From: a virus
Direction: 5' to 3' (one strand)
IMG/VR virus record: IMGVR_UViG_3300046698_000320
Coordinates: 1 to 41,660 of that record
Length of the DNA: 41,660 nucleotides
The notes under the pieces are model-generated. The model searched no databases. It was given only the letters and a program-made list of their open reading frames with translations, and was not told the DNA's origin. Each line of letters opens with the position of its first letter. Positions within the stretch are counted from its first letter, which is position 1. This document shows, piece by piece, positions 30,003-39,700 of this stretch. Position numbers and translations under genes: made by a program.

Positions 30003-32363
30003 ATGAAAATACTTACAGCATATGACACACGCGATGGAGTTTGTTTAATTATAAAAGAAAATAGAATTAGGAAAGAAAAATACATTATATATAGTGATTG
30101 GTATTTTTATATACTTCTTAGTGATTTTGATAAATCAAAAGAAATCTTAGAAAAATATCAAAAAGGTGGTCTTATTAAAAAAATACTCCCTGGAAAAAAA
30201 TATGTAAGAGTTATGTCTAGATATGATCGTTATGATGAACCATCAATTGATTCTCTTAGATATGATTTGGCTCAAATTAAAACAGAAGTATTTGAATTTG
30301 ATCTTAATAAAACAAAAAGATATATCATAGATACAGAACTACAAATTGAAGATGATCTAAATATTTTATATTTTGATATTGAAACAGATGATAGTCATGA
30401 TGGAATAGAAATAGGTAGAGACAGAATAATATCGTTTGCAGCATGTGATAATGAAAAGACATATTTTAAAACAGGAGATGAAAAAAGTGTATTACAGTCT
30501 TTTGTTAACTTAATTAAAAAATATGATCTTATTACGGGTTGGAATTCTGAGCAGTTTGATTTACCTTATATACAACAACGATGTGCAAAACATAATATTA
30601 AATATAATTGGAAGTCTATATTGCATGTAGATATGTATCAAAGATGTTTTAAAATATTTGGATATGAAGCAAATATTATTGGATTAAAGAATTTTAGTCT
30701 TAATGAAATAGCAAAAGCATTTCTAAATGAAACAAAAACAGAATTATCAGGGATTAAGATTCATAAACTTGAAAAAGAAAATCCTGAATTATTAAAAAAA
30801 TATAATATTCAAGATGCTGTTTTACTTCAAAAGCTTGATAAAAAATTAAGCATTATTCCATTAATGATACAGGAATGTGTATGGACAGGATCATTTCTAA
30901 ATAAATTCTATATCGGCGAATTGTTAGATAACTATATTCTAAGAGAAGCAAAGAAAGCAGGAATGATCTTGCAATCAAGACCATCAGAAGAAGAACATGC
31001 AATCAATGAAGAAATAGATATCGTCGGAGGATATGTATCTGAACCACAAACAGGCTTTTATGATAATGTGCATGTATGCGACTTTAAAAGTCTATATCCT
31101 TCAATTATTGTTGGATGGAATATTGGGATTGACACATTAGACAACGAATTATCTATTAAAGGAGAAAAAGCAATGATAGAATTCTTGAACGGAAGAAAGA
31201 TAGAAGTTCTAACATATATAGAATGGTTCGATTTCTTAATAAAAGAAAAAGCAAGGTTAGACCCAAACAATAAATATGTTCAAACAGCAAATAATGCTTT
31301 CTTTAGAAAGGAGACTAGAAGTTTTATTGGAGGACTTGTTCAACAACTGTTAGATAATCGTGCTGAATATAAGAAGAAATTAAAGATCCTGCAGTTTGAT
31401 ACACCTGAATATAATAATACCTATGCTGCTGAAAGAGTAGTTAAAGAGATGGCAAATTCAATGTTTGGTATAACATGCGATAGACGTTCTAGATACTTTA
31501 ATAAATTTGTATCTGAAGGCATTACATATACTGGTCAATTGCTTAATAAAATGAGTAGTCATGTCGCTAAATCATTTGGATCAACACCAATTTATGGCGA
31601 TACTGATTCCATCTTTTTAACGAATGCTCCAGATATGATTCAACATATTCTTGATATCAATGTAGGATTAAAAGATATATTAGATAACACTTTTGGATTA
31701 TTTAAAAATATTGTTTCTCTTGAGTTTGAAAAGACATTTACTAAATTCATACTGATGAAGAAAAAGAAATATACTGGATTGTTATCAATGAAAGATGGAA
31801 AGAATATAGCTAAAATATTTTCTAGGGGGACAGAAGATGCAAAAAAGACTTCTATTAAATTAAGTAAGCAAACATATTTAGAATTAGTTAATATCATCTT
31901 TACAAACAACTCAGATCAAAATGTTATTGAATATATTGAAAAACTTAGAGATCATATATATAATGATGACATTGATTTAAAAGACATCTTATTAATTACA
32001 AGAGTATCTAAGCCAATTGCATCATATAAATCATTAACATTAGCTGGAAGACTTGCAGATAGATTAATTAAAGAAGGCAAACTTCTTCCAATTGTTGAAA
32101 GTGAAAAGAAAGTAGGAACAAGATTAGAGTATATCGTTACTAAAATCAATGATAAGAATGAAGGAATATTATTAGAAGAAGTAAATAATAATTGGAACAG
32201 AGATTATTATTGGGAAGTACAAATTTTTGCTCCACTAAAAAGAGTATTAGATTGTACCCACCCTCATATTGATTGGTCAAAATATGATATACAAAAAATT
32301 AAAAAGGTAAGAATTAAAAAAAATGATACAACAAAAATTGATACTATTCGAAGGAGCAGATAA
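30003..32363 (+). CDS. Family B DNA polymerase
   Basis: 786 residues with both activities. 3'-5' exonuclease: Exo I FDIETDD (residues 124-130), Exo II WNSEQFDLPYIQQR, Exo III YNIQDAVLLQKL. Polymerase: motif A DFKSLYPSII (D360), motif B VVKEMANSMFGITCD, motif C YGDTDS (D533), and the MKKKKYTGLL template/primer motif. No intein or intron. It replicates the phage genome. Its 3' end overlaps the kinase gene by 41 bp. If the DNA is modified, this enzyme must accept hydroxymethyl-dCTP. Confidence 0.96.
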   Translation: MKILTAYDTRDGVCLIIKENRIRKEKYIIYSDWYFYILLSDFDKSKEILEKYQKGGLIKKILPGKKYVRVMSRYDRYDEPSIDSLRYDLAQIKTEVFEFDLNKTKRYIIDTELQIEDDLNILYFDIETDDSHDGIEIGRDRIISFAACDNEKTYFKTGDEKSVLQSFVNLIKKYDLITGWNSEQFDLPYIQQRCAKHNIKYNWKSILHVDMYQRCFKIFGYEANIIGLKNFSLNEIAKAFLNETKTELSGIKIHKLEKENPELLKKYNIQDAVLLQKLDKKLSIIPLMIQECVWTGSFLNKFYIGELLDNYILREAKKAGMILQSRPSEEEHAINEEIDIVGGYVSEPQTGFYDNVHVCDFKSLYPSIIVGWNIGIDTLDNELSIKGEKAMIEFLNGRKIEVLTYIEWFDFLIKEKARLDPNNKYVQTANNAFFRKETRSFIGGLVQQLLDNRAEYKKKLKILQFDTPEYNNTYAAERVVKEMANSMFGITCDRRSRYFNKFVSEGITYTGQLLNKMSSHVAKSFGSTPIYGDTDSIFLTNAPDMIQHILDINVGLKDILDNTFGLFKNIVSLEFEKTFTKFILMKKKKYTGLLSMKDGKNIAKIFSRGTEDAKKTSIKLSKQTYLELVNIIFTNNSDQNVIEYIEKLRDHIYNDDIDLKDILLITRVSKPIASYKSLTLAGRLADRLIKEGKLLPIVESEKKVGTRLEYIVTKINDKNEGILLEEVNNNWNRDYYWEVQIFAPLKRVLDCTHPHIDWSKYDIQKIKKVRIKKNDTTKIDTIRRSR

Positions 32364-32838
32364 AAGCGGAAAATCAACAATAGCGCAAGCATTATCGAAG
32401 GAACTGAATATACCAATATTCAAAGTACAGAGAAACAAATATTGGTGGGACCCAGCAATTAACCTTCTTTATTTAACTGAAGGTATAACACAATTCATAG
32501 AACAGACAGGAGTATCAGTAATCCTTGATAGATGGATTGGATCAGATTATATGTATAGTAAACTTTTTGATCGAGAGATTAGTTATAATAAAATATTTGA
32601 TATTGATTTTAGATTGTCAAAATTGAATACATTACTTATCATTTGTTACAAACAACCATATGCGTTTATTCATGATATAGAAGATGAACAATTCATTAAT
32701 GAAAAACAATATGAAAAGATGACAGCATTATATAGAGAATATGAAAGAGAATCTTTAATAGATAATGTTCTATTTCTAGATACATCAGATGAAAATTTAG
32801 AAGAACAACTTAACAAAATAATAGCAAAAATAAAATGA
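32323..32838 (+). CDS. Thymidylate kinase-like dNMP kinase
   Basis: 171 residues. P-loop FEGADKSGKSTIAQAL (11-19), then VSVILDRWIGSDYMYSKLF with the D-R-x motif, and LIICYKQPYAFIHD. This is the thymidylate kinase/deoxynucleoside kinase fold, slightly short. In a hydroxymethylcytosine phage a dNMP kinase (T4 gp1 role) must phosphorylate hydroxymethyl-dCMP; this is the only candidate here (inference). Starts inside the polymerase gene, so translation is coupled. Confidence 0.8.
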   Translation: MIQQKLILFEGADKSGKSTIAQALSKELNIPIFKVQRNKYWWDPAINLLYLTEGITQFIEQTGVSVILDRWIGSDYMYSKLFDREISYNKIFDIDFRLSKLNTLLIICYKQPYAFIHDIEDEQFINEKQYEKMTALYREYERESLIDNVLFLDTSDENLEEQLNKIIAKIK

Positions 32839-33008
32839 GATATTTAATTGCAAGTATAAATTTAATAGTAGACATCTTTGTAATAATTATAGGATGCTAC
32901 ATTATACAAAAATCATTAATATTGGGTCTAGTTAATATAATATTAGGAATAATCAATTTAGCATTATTCAAAATTAATTTTAAAAAATATGGAAATAGGA
33001 ATTTATAA
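32835..33008 (+). CDS. Small membrane protein
   Basis: 57 residues (MRYLIASINLIVDIFVIIIG onward), two hydrophobic helices and a basic C-terminus (KINFKKYGNRNL). Overlaps the kinase stop by 4 bp and the glucosyltransferase start by 20 bp, so it sits exactly between them. Unknown function. Confidence 0.6.
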   Translation: MRYLIASINLIVDIFVIIIGCYIIQKSLILGLVNIILGIINLALFKINFKKYGNRNL

Positions 33009-33942
33009 ACCTGGGAAAAAAATCTTCTTCTATAAAAATGAAGAAGATCATGCCTCATGGTCAATAGAAATTACAAGCATTATTAAAATGTTTGCAGAGC
33101 ATGGAGATAATGTATATATACTTTCTGACTCTGATTATATTCAAAACTCAATTCCAAATGTACAGCAAGCAGTTACTCCTGATATAAAATTAGATAAGGT
33201 TATTGTATATTGTGGAGTATTTAATAAAGATATTAATCTGTTTGCTACACTTAAAAAGACATATGAGTGTCCTATAGAAATTATAGTGACTGACTTAGCT
33301 ATTACACCTGAAAATATTTCAGCATATGATACTATATATCTTGAGACAAATAATTCATATGCATATTTTAAAGATCATACTTCTTTAGATATGGTTGAAA
33401 CTACTTATTTGCCAATTGGTAAAAATATATTGATTGGGTTTGATCGCAATTCAATTGACATTGACAAAGTTATAGCAAACAAATCTATTCAATATTATTT
33501 TGGTGGTACAGAAAAAAATAGATTAAATGATTATATAGAATATGTTTATAGACCTGAATGTATTAGTTATGGCAAATCAGCATTCTTTAGTTATAAAAAT
33601 TATATACCATATCATGAGCATTTACAGATGATGGATAGAGCAAAATATAGTATTGTTATCGGAGATGAAAAATACAACAAGATAGGTATGGTTACTCCAA
33701 GATATTATGAGTGTATTATTCATGGTGTTATAGCATTTGTGGATTCTAAATTTGATCCTGATGAATTATATATTAAGCATGATGATTTTAGAAGAGTTAA
33801 GTCTTTTAAAGATCTATATACTAAAATGAAAATCTTAGACGAAAATCAACAACTATATAGATCCATTTTAGCAAGACAATATTCCGAAATATCTGAAGAT
33901 GATTGTAAAGGTGAATCAATTTATACAATATTGTCAAGATGA
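32989..33942 (+). CDS. T4 BGT-like DNA beta-glucosyltransferase
   Basis: 317 residues, GT-B fold, close in length to T4 BGT (351). From memory of the T4 protein, these align: FTDIRLPFSQ with VTDLAITPEN (D102 at catalytic D100); YGGSFRSGQR with FGGTEKNRLN (R178 at R195); LIIGDKNYND with IVIGDEKYNK; FITLRVWETM with MVTPRYYECI (R238 and E241 at R269 and E272, UDP-sugar ligands); MLIDEEFDTK with AFVDSKFDPD. The region of T4 E163 is G144 here. The family transfers glucose from UDP-glucose to 5-hydroxymethylcytosine in DNA. In this phage it fits the hydroxymethylase and kinase genes. The alternative is another GT-B glycosyltransferase of the same fold. Confidence 0.78.
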   Translation: MEIGIYKPGKKIFFYKNEEDHASWSIEITSIIKMFAEHGDNVYILSDSDYIQNSIPNVQQAVTPDIKLDKVIVYCGVFNKDINLFATLKKTYECPIEIIVTDLAITPENISAYDTIYLETNNSYAYFKDHTSLDMVETTYLPIGKNILIGFDRNSIDIDKVIANKSIQYYFGGTEKNRLNDYIEYVYRPECISYGKSAFFSYKNYIPYHEHLQMMDRAKYSIVIGDEKYNKIGMVTPRYYECIIHGVIAFVDSKFDPDELYIKHDDFRRVKSFKDLYTKMKILDENQQLYRSILARQYSEISEDDCKGESIYTILSR

Positions 33943-34520
33943 AAAGATCAGGATTCAAAAAGAAAATCTATACACCAGAAGAATTTAGAGAACTAATGTC
34001 TAAAAAGCATGCACATATTTCTTTTGGTCGAAAACCAATAAGAAGAAGTGCATTAAAAGTTGTAGGAGATAATCCAACAGAAGTACTTAAAACAGAAATA
34101 CAGGCGATTCTTAGGGAATTGGTTACTCTTAGAGATGGCGGCTGTTGGTTACGTTTCTATCCTCAAGCAGGAAAATGTGGTGGATATACTAATGATGGTA
34201 CTCTTATTTTGCAAGCAGAACACTTGCATACTAGAGCTAATGCTGCATCATTCTCAGATAGCAGACTTGTTGTTTGCATTTGTAAGAGACATCATATTTA
34301 TTGGAAACCTCAGCATTCAGCAGAATATAACGGCCTAGCAGAACTATTTATTGGACCTGATAGAACTACTTTATGGAAAAGAGTGCGTGAAGATTATAAA
34401 TCCCATAAAGTTGATCTTAAAATAGAGCTCCTTGGATTGAAGCAAGAACTACTAGAATTAAAGAAAAAGATGCCTTTGGGAGGCCCTAGAAAGGCCCAGG
34501 AGTATACATCTATCATATAG
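33939..34520 (+). CDS. HNH/NinG-like recombination nuclease
   Basis: 193 residues. The basic N-terminus (KRSGFKKKIYTPEEFREL, FGRKPIRRSALK) is followed by LRELVTLRDGGCWLRFYP, LILQAEHLHTRANAASFSDS and VVCICKRHHIYW, the Cys/His pattern of NinG/Rap and related HNH enzymes that cut recombination intermediates. Ends with a Lys/Leu helix. Last gene of the rightward block; overlaps the glucosyltransferase by 4 bp and is followed by a strong hairpin. Confidence 0.7.
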   Translation: MKRSGFKKKIYTPEEFRELMSKKHAHISFGRKPIRRSALKVVGDNPTEVLKTEIQAILRELVTLRDGGCWLRFYPQAGKCGGYTNDGTLILQAEHLHTRANAASFSDSRLVVCICKRHHIYWKPQHSAEYNGLAELFIGPDRTTLWKRVREDYKSHKVDLKIELLGLKQELLELKKKMPLGGPRKAQEYTSII

Positions 34521-34543
34521 ATGAAGGATTCATCATATACAGT

Positions 34544-34568
34544 AAAGCCCTCAGGTGAAGAGGGCTTT
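34544..34568 (+). terminator. Intrinsic terminator of the rightward block
   Basis: AAAGCCCTC (34544-34552) pairs perfectly with GAGGGCTTT (34560-34568) around AGGTGAA. The only short U tract is the TTT in the stem, so it may attenuate rather than fully stop. Confidence 0.7.
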
Positions 34569-34570
34569 GT

Positions 34571-34771
34571 GCTGTTTAAAAACAGCCATCAGTAGCTTTG
34601 CCCAAGCAAAGAAACACTTGAGATTACAGAACACATATCTGTGTGTATTGCCGTTTTGAAAGAACATCGGTGTGATGGTCCGTATCAGAGTTGCACTGAT
34701 TAAGATATTGCCATAGGAACCTCTACGATAATACTCCCTGGTCGGACCAGATGCAGAGAATTAACTCTGCA
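34571..34771 (+). ncRNA. Candidate structured noncoding RNA ending in a terminator
   Basis: About 200 bases, GC-richer than the genome, no coding frame. Hairpins: GCTGTTT/AAACAGC (34571-34586), CTTTG/CAAAG (34596-34611), ACACA/TGTGT (34631-34644). TGGTCCG (34676-34682) pairs with CGGACCA (34743-34749), enclosing TCAG/CTGA (34685-34699). The last hairpin TGCAGAG/CTCTGCA (34752-34771) is followed by TTTTATT. The acceptor-like stem followed by TA and a 4-bp arm recalls a tRNA, but no anticodon or T arm can be drawn. Not recognised. Confidence 0.5.
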
Positions 34772-34778
34772 TTTTATT
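34752..34778 (+). terminator. Intrinsic terminator, possibly bidirectional
   Basis: Perfect 7-bp stem TGCAGAG/CTCTGCA with a 6-base loop, then TTTTATT on the plus strand. Its last bases touch the stop codon of the leftward holin-like gene, so it can also separate the two converging operons. Confidence 0.7.
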
Positions 34779-35082
34779 ATGCTGTTGGATGAACTGTATC
34801 GTAAATCTGATTTATAATTTTTCTTACAAGTCCATAACCTGATATACAAGTACCTACTACCGTTAAAGCTATTGTGGACAAACTTACAATATCATTTACT
34901 ATGCTAGTAAGAGACTCGGATGTAATTGATAAGTGTATGCCAAAAACTGTTGTAACTAATGGCACCAACATCATTATTGTTGGAATAAATGCAATCATCA
35001 AACCTCTCATTGTGAGAGAAACATTCTGTGGATTTTCACTTGAAACTACTATCCATTCTATAACCTTTTTAAATTTTTCCAT
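34777..35082 (-). CDS. Holin-like membrane protein
   Basis: 101 residues. Two hydrophobic helices (MRGLMIAFIPTIMMLVPLVT and SLSTIALTVVGTCISGYGLV), a short positively charged C-terminus (RKIINQIYDT) and a charged N-terminus. It follows the cysteine-peptidase lysin gene by 5 bp, the usual lysis-cassette pairing. It would permit lysin release at the end of infection. Confidence 0.65.
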   Translation of the reverse strand: MEKFKKVIEWIVVSSENPQNVSLTMRGLMIAFIPTIMMLVPLVTTVFGIHLSITSESLTSIVNDIVSLSTIALTVVGTCISGYGLVRKIINQIYDTVHPTA

Positions 35083-35087
35083 AATTT

Positions 35088-36131
35088 TTAATTAAACAAA
35101 CTTAATAATTTTGCTTTTGTGATATCACCCAATATACCGACCGAAGGAGTGATACCATTGGCTACCTGAAACTTTGAACACGCTGCTGTTGATATTGAAC
35201 CCCAGTAGCCAGTGGGAGCAATATTTGAAGGAAAATATTTTAGATACTGCAAACATGATTGTGCGGATTCAATTGAACCATCAAAAACTGGCTTATTTGG
35301 AATTTCATTAAATTGAAATGTGATGGGATATCTAGCAAGTATACATTTTGCTATGAAAAATTCCTTTGTAATATATTTTCTAAAGAAATTTATACTATCT
35401 GCTGACTCTTCTATTACTATATAATTGACTCCATTTATAGTTGTTGTGTCAGTTGCCACAGTTGAATGAACCCAAGGATTATTAGAATTGACAGCTGTTG
35501 GATAATTTGTATAAAAGAATTCTCCTGGACCAAACTTAAACCAAAGCATCATAGGTTTTTTTGTAATTTCAATCGAAGATGCCACAGCTTCAAAACTTCC
35601 ATCATCTAACATATCAACATTAATCCAATTTGGTGGTAATTTGTATTGAGATGCAATTTCAATATCTTGATTTGTAATTTGTAGAGAGTTTATTGCAGTT
35701 TCGGAAAGTCCAAAACTGGGCATGTATGAATCTGGAAGACACCCCTTTGTCGAAGCTATACCAACCAAATTATCAAATATCATGCCTTGTGGATATACAG
35801 GATCATTTTTATTACTTCTTTGAGTATAAAACCAACCTGCAGAAAAAATAGTAATTACTCCTCTAATTAAGTAATTAATTATCATTGCTATTTTACCTGC
35901 ACTAAACGAAACACATCCGGAATCTCCATCTTGATACATATAAGGAAATTGTCTAATTGAACCATCTCCATTAACTCCTTTAAAAGTTGGATATGCAATT
36001 GAAACAACAGCCTCTTTTTGCTGTGAGACTGAATTTGATTGTGCATTAGTTTGTATATCATATTTTGTAATACCAAAATTTCTTTGTGGTTTATTAAATA
36101 TTGATATAATCCAATTTATTATTCTTTTCAT
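35088..36131 (-). CDS. Cysteine-peptidase lysin with peptidoglycan-binding domain
   Basis: 347 residues. A papain-like (C1-type) layout: catalytic Cys in YQDGDSGCVSFSAGKIAM, His in NPWVHSTVATD and the strand NGVNYIVIEESADS where the third residue of the triad is expected. The C-terminal 65 residues (ESAQSCLQYLKYFPS, then YWGSISTAACSKFQVANGI, GDITKAKLLSLF) are a PG_binding_1 domain. N-terminal helix (MKRIINWIISIF) could be a signal anchor. Expected to cut host wall peptides or a proteinaceous surface layer. Whether it acts in lysis or entry is unclear. Confidence 0.75.
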   Translation of the reverse strand: MKRIINWIISIFNKPQRNFGITKYDIQTNAQSNSVSQQKEAVVSIAYPTFKGVNGDGSIRQFPYMYQDGDSGCVSFSAGKIAMIINYLIRGVITIFSAGWFYTQRSNKNDPVYPQGMIFDNLVGIASTKGCLPDSYMPSFGLSETAINSLQITNQDIEIASQYKLPPNWINVDMLDDGSFEAVASSIEITKKPMMLWFKFGPGEFFYTNYPTAVNSNNPWVHSTVATDTTTINGVNYIVIEESADSINFFRKYITKEFFIAKCILARYPITFQFNEIPNKPVFDGSIESAQSCLQYLKYFPSNIAPTGYWGSISTAACSKFQVANGITPSVGILGDITKAKLLSLFN

Positions 36132-36135
36132 AATT

Positions 36136-36708
36136 TTATATTTTGGCTGCTAACCAATAGCAAACCAAAGAACTACCTCCTGTAGCACCCGACAGTGTGC
36201 TAAGTTTTAAATAAATATTAATTGTATCTGGAGCCTGATATTGATAAACAATTGCATTTTGGTCTTCAGTTATAGTTCCACCCGATCCTCCAGATACCGA
36301 AACTGATTTAGTATAATGTCCTGTGTCTTGTGGTAAGGAGCTAACAAATGTAGGCTTAACTCCTAGTCCATGTGGTATTGCTACCCCCGAAGGGGTTATT
36401 GTCTGTATTCCTACTGCAAATTTTGTACTAGATAAAATTGTTCCTCCATATGTATAAGCTATAACCATATCATCTGGATTCGTTTCATCAAATATATCCA
36501 CACGACACTTACTACCAGACTGAACTAACGAAGCATTCATACTTGCAGCAAAAGGTATTGCTTTAATGGTTGTTTGTGGATTGTCCACAAAATAAACATC
36601 TGCAGTATTTGAAGAAATATTTACAGAACTAATTACTGCCTTTTTAAAAGTGGCAGGATTTATGTTCTTTTGAACTTTTTTAACTATTGTATTTATATTT
36701 TGTTTCAT
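36136..36708 (-). CDS. Baseplate or tail-spike-like OB-fold protein
   Basis: 190 residues. N-terminal half reads as an OB-fold (FKKAVISSVNISSNTADVYF, VQSGSKCRVDIFDETNPDDM, VIAYTYGG) like the N-terminal domain of baseplate spike proteins. Second half contains IPHGLGVKPTFVSSLPQDTG, a motif common in phage receptor-binding or tail-fibre ends, and a Gly-rich loop. Between the large tail protein and the lysin. Confidence 0.55.
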   Translation of the reverse strand: MKQNINTIVKKVQKNINPATFKKAVISSVNISSNTADVYFVDNPQTTIKAIPFAASMNASLVQSGSKCRVDIFDETNPDDMVIAYTYGGTILSSTKFAVGIQTITPSGVAIPHGLGVKPTFVSSLPQDTGHYTKSVSVSGGSGGTITEDQNAIVYQYQAPDTINIYLKLSTLSGATGGSSLVCYWLAAKI

Positions 36709-36724
36709 TTTTTATTTAATTAAA

Positions 36725-39700
36725 TCACAGATTACCAGTCTCCATCGCTACTGTATAACCTGTACTTGTGCTTCCTCCACCGACACTTATATTTTGATTG
36801 TATTCTCTTAGATTACCATTTACACCTGATGAATTTGGACCATTATTAATAATTGTAATTGAATCAAATATTTCAGCTCCAACATTTAATTGTATTACAG
36901 GTTGACTTTGGTTATTAAATATATTTGCATTTATAAGTTCGTATTGAGCTCTAGTCAAAGCATCTGCATAGGTAAGTATTTTATAATCTTGGTATATAGA
37001 TTCCCTTATTTTCCCAGTGGAAGAAATTGATGATTGATCTTGTGCTATAGCCATAACACCATTTCCATAAACTGTAACTTCATTTACATATTCTTTGTCT
37101 GAATTATCTGTCACTTGTTGTTGTATTTCATCTTTGTATGTATAGGTTGATGGATCTGATGATTGTAAAAGTATCATATTCATTTGTCCCATCAAATCTG
37201 AATAATTCCAAGATCTCATAATTCCCAAAGCAGATGTAATATCTGAAGACATATCATCGCCAGAATTTATTGAGAAATTATTAACTTGATTATAAAGCAA
37301 AGAAGAAGTCAATCCTCTTATGTGCAAAGTTGAATTTGCACTTGCTCTAAAACCAAAATAACCAGATTGATATGTTTGAGTTGTATTATTATCATTCCAA
37401 GCAACTACCAATTTATTATCAATAAAACCTAAAATGTATTGGTCACTCATTACTAATTTATAAGTGTGCCATTGTGTTAAATCAATACCCAAATTATTAA
37501 AAGTGCCTGAACTCATATAATCTACATCAGAAGAACTTGCTAATAAATATTCAGCAGCTTCCCAATTAATATCAATTCTTGAAGATGTAATTAAATTGTC
37601 TCCAGAAACTTGACTGTTCCAAACATAACTACTCAAAATATCTGAAGTGTTTTGATTTCTAAATAACAAATCAAAACCATAAGCAGAATTTGAAACTGTT
37701 GGAACTATTTTTGCTTGAAAAACAATTTCTCCATTTTTGGAATTTTGATCTGTTTTAACTACATAATTAGTCGGAGCTAATATCAATTCTCTGTTTTCTG
37801 AAGTAAAAGTGCCAGTATATTGGTCTGTTGTAAAAATATTGTCAGCAAAGTCATTTTCTACTTCATAATCAAAAATGGATGCTTGTGTTGCAACTTTTTC
37901 TGTAAGTTCATATATATTTTGAGAAAAATTGTATTGAAATAATTTAAAAGTAGAAAACTTACCAGCACAATTTTCAGTACCAAAGCCAATAGTCCCTGAT
38001 GTAAAATTTGCATAAACTCCATTAAACCAATCACTAAAATCATGATATCCTAGATAGATTGGACTACTTGATGGATCGTAAGCTGCTATATCATTTCCAG
38101 AAGAAGTGGTTGATGAAATTAAAAAACTAAATAAAAATCCACTTTTTTTAATAATAATTGGACAAGGAGCAACTCTTCCTCCAGAAGGGAATGGAAAATT
38201 TCCAGAGCCAACAGTGTTAACACTGCCTCCATAACTAACTTGAATATTATAATTCAATGTTGAACTTGAGCCGTTGCCAATTATTTGTAGTCTAATCCAA
38301 TTTTTTGAATCTTGATAAAATGGGTAAAATATTTGATATATTGAAGAATTTGAATTAGATCCTGGCAAAACAGAAAGTATGTTAAAAACCCAGTTTGGTT
38401 GAGTATTTAATTGACTTGAATACAATAACAAATACTCTATGTCTGTATCATATCCTCCAGGAGATGTTGGAGTTGCAGATTGTGCAGTTGCCCATGTATT
38501 TTGAAATGTTGGATATAATATGTTGTCTGGATTTTGTATCCAGGTTCCAACAGATTGATTCCAATCGGAAACTGTAGTTCCATCAAAGTTATCAGATTCA
38601 TAATCACAACCGATATAATTCATTGTAAATTTACTTACAGTGGTTGAAAGTTGTTTGTTATAATCTCTGCCTGTTATAGTTAAATCATTGGCAGTATTTG
38701 TAACATTTTGTTCAATGTCGTCTATATAAAAAATATTTCTTGGTACTGTTTCTGGAAAACCATTCGCATTATAATAACCCAAATCTAAAAGAATTTTTCT
38801 ATCTTTTGCTATTGCTTGATAACCCACTGATGTAGGAGAAGTGCCAAACCATTGTCCATTCTGATTTCCTATTACAATTGAAATTGAACTTGGATTACCA
38901 CCCTGTTCTTGCGTCGATACTGAAATAATATCACTAGAAACATCTGCAATTATATTATTTTTAATAAATTGCCACACCTGTCCATTACCTGTAATATAGT
39001 AATAATCATTTTGAAAAACAAAAGAGTTGGCAGCTGTATCAGTAAAAGTATATCCATCTTGTAAAGTTATCGGTAAGGGGTATGAAAAATTAATCAAATC
39101 TTTTGATTTTGAAATATAATAATTGGTGGTAGTTGTTACAGCAGAAACTTGAGTTGTTATTGTGTTAACAATTTCTGCATTATAAACCAACCAATAAAAT
39201 TCTCCATCATATCTGATCGTGGGGAAGGTAAAAGTATTTTGATTAAAAGTTGAAGAAGAAAGTGATTCCAAAATATTTCTTGTGCTAGTCCAAATATTAT
39301 TAGAAATTCCATCTTTAACACTTAATGTTGTTGAATATATTCCAAAATTTGTAGAACTTTCAAAATATTGATGATGCCCAGAAAAAACTACAAAATAATA
39401 ATTTCCATCATAAGTTGTATCAATTGAATTTAAAATCCAATCAGAGGTGTCAACTTGATTGGTCCAATTATGTGAAACCCAACTTCCCGTCGTATAATTC
39501 CAAACAGTAATAATAGAAGTTGTATTGGCAAAAAAAGTGCTTTGAGTAACACCATTTATATCTTGATATGATTTTCCTGCAGCAATATAAATATATCCAG
39601 TAGCTGAAATAATTTCTGAACTCCAAGTTATTCCACCATCATTAGAATAACAATGTCTGACAAAATTAGTTACATTTATAAATAAATTATAAACATCAAC

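Noticed and set aside
23256-34520. Alternative genetic code with TGA as Trp
   Set aside because: TGA ends many well-defined genes, including ATGA overlaps. Only one small frame has an internal TGA.
34676-34749. tRNA gene with TGGTCCG/CGGACCA acceptor
   Set aside because: A D-like arm and T8-A9 fit, but no 5-bp anticodon stem and no TTC loop can be formed. Kept only as part of a structured RNA.
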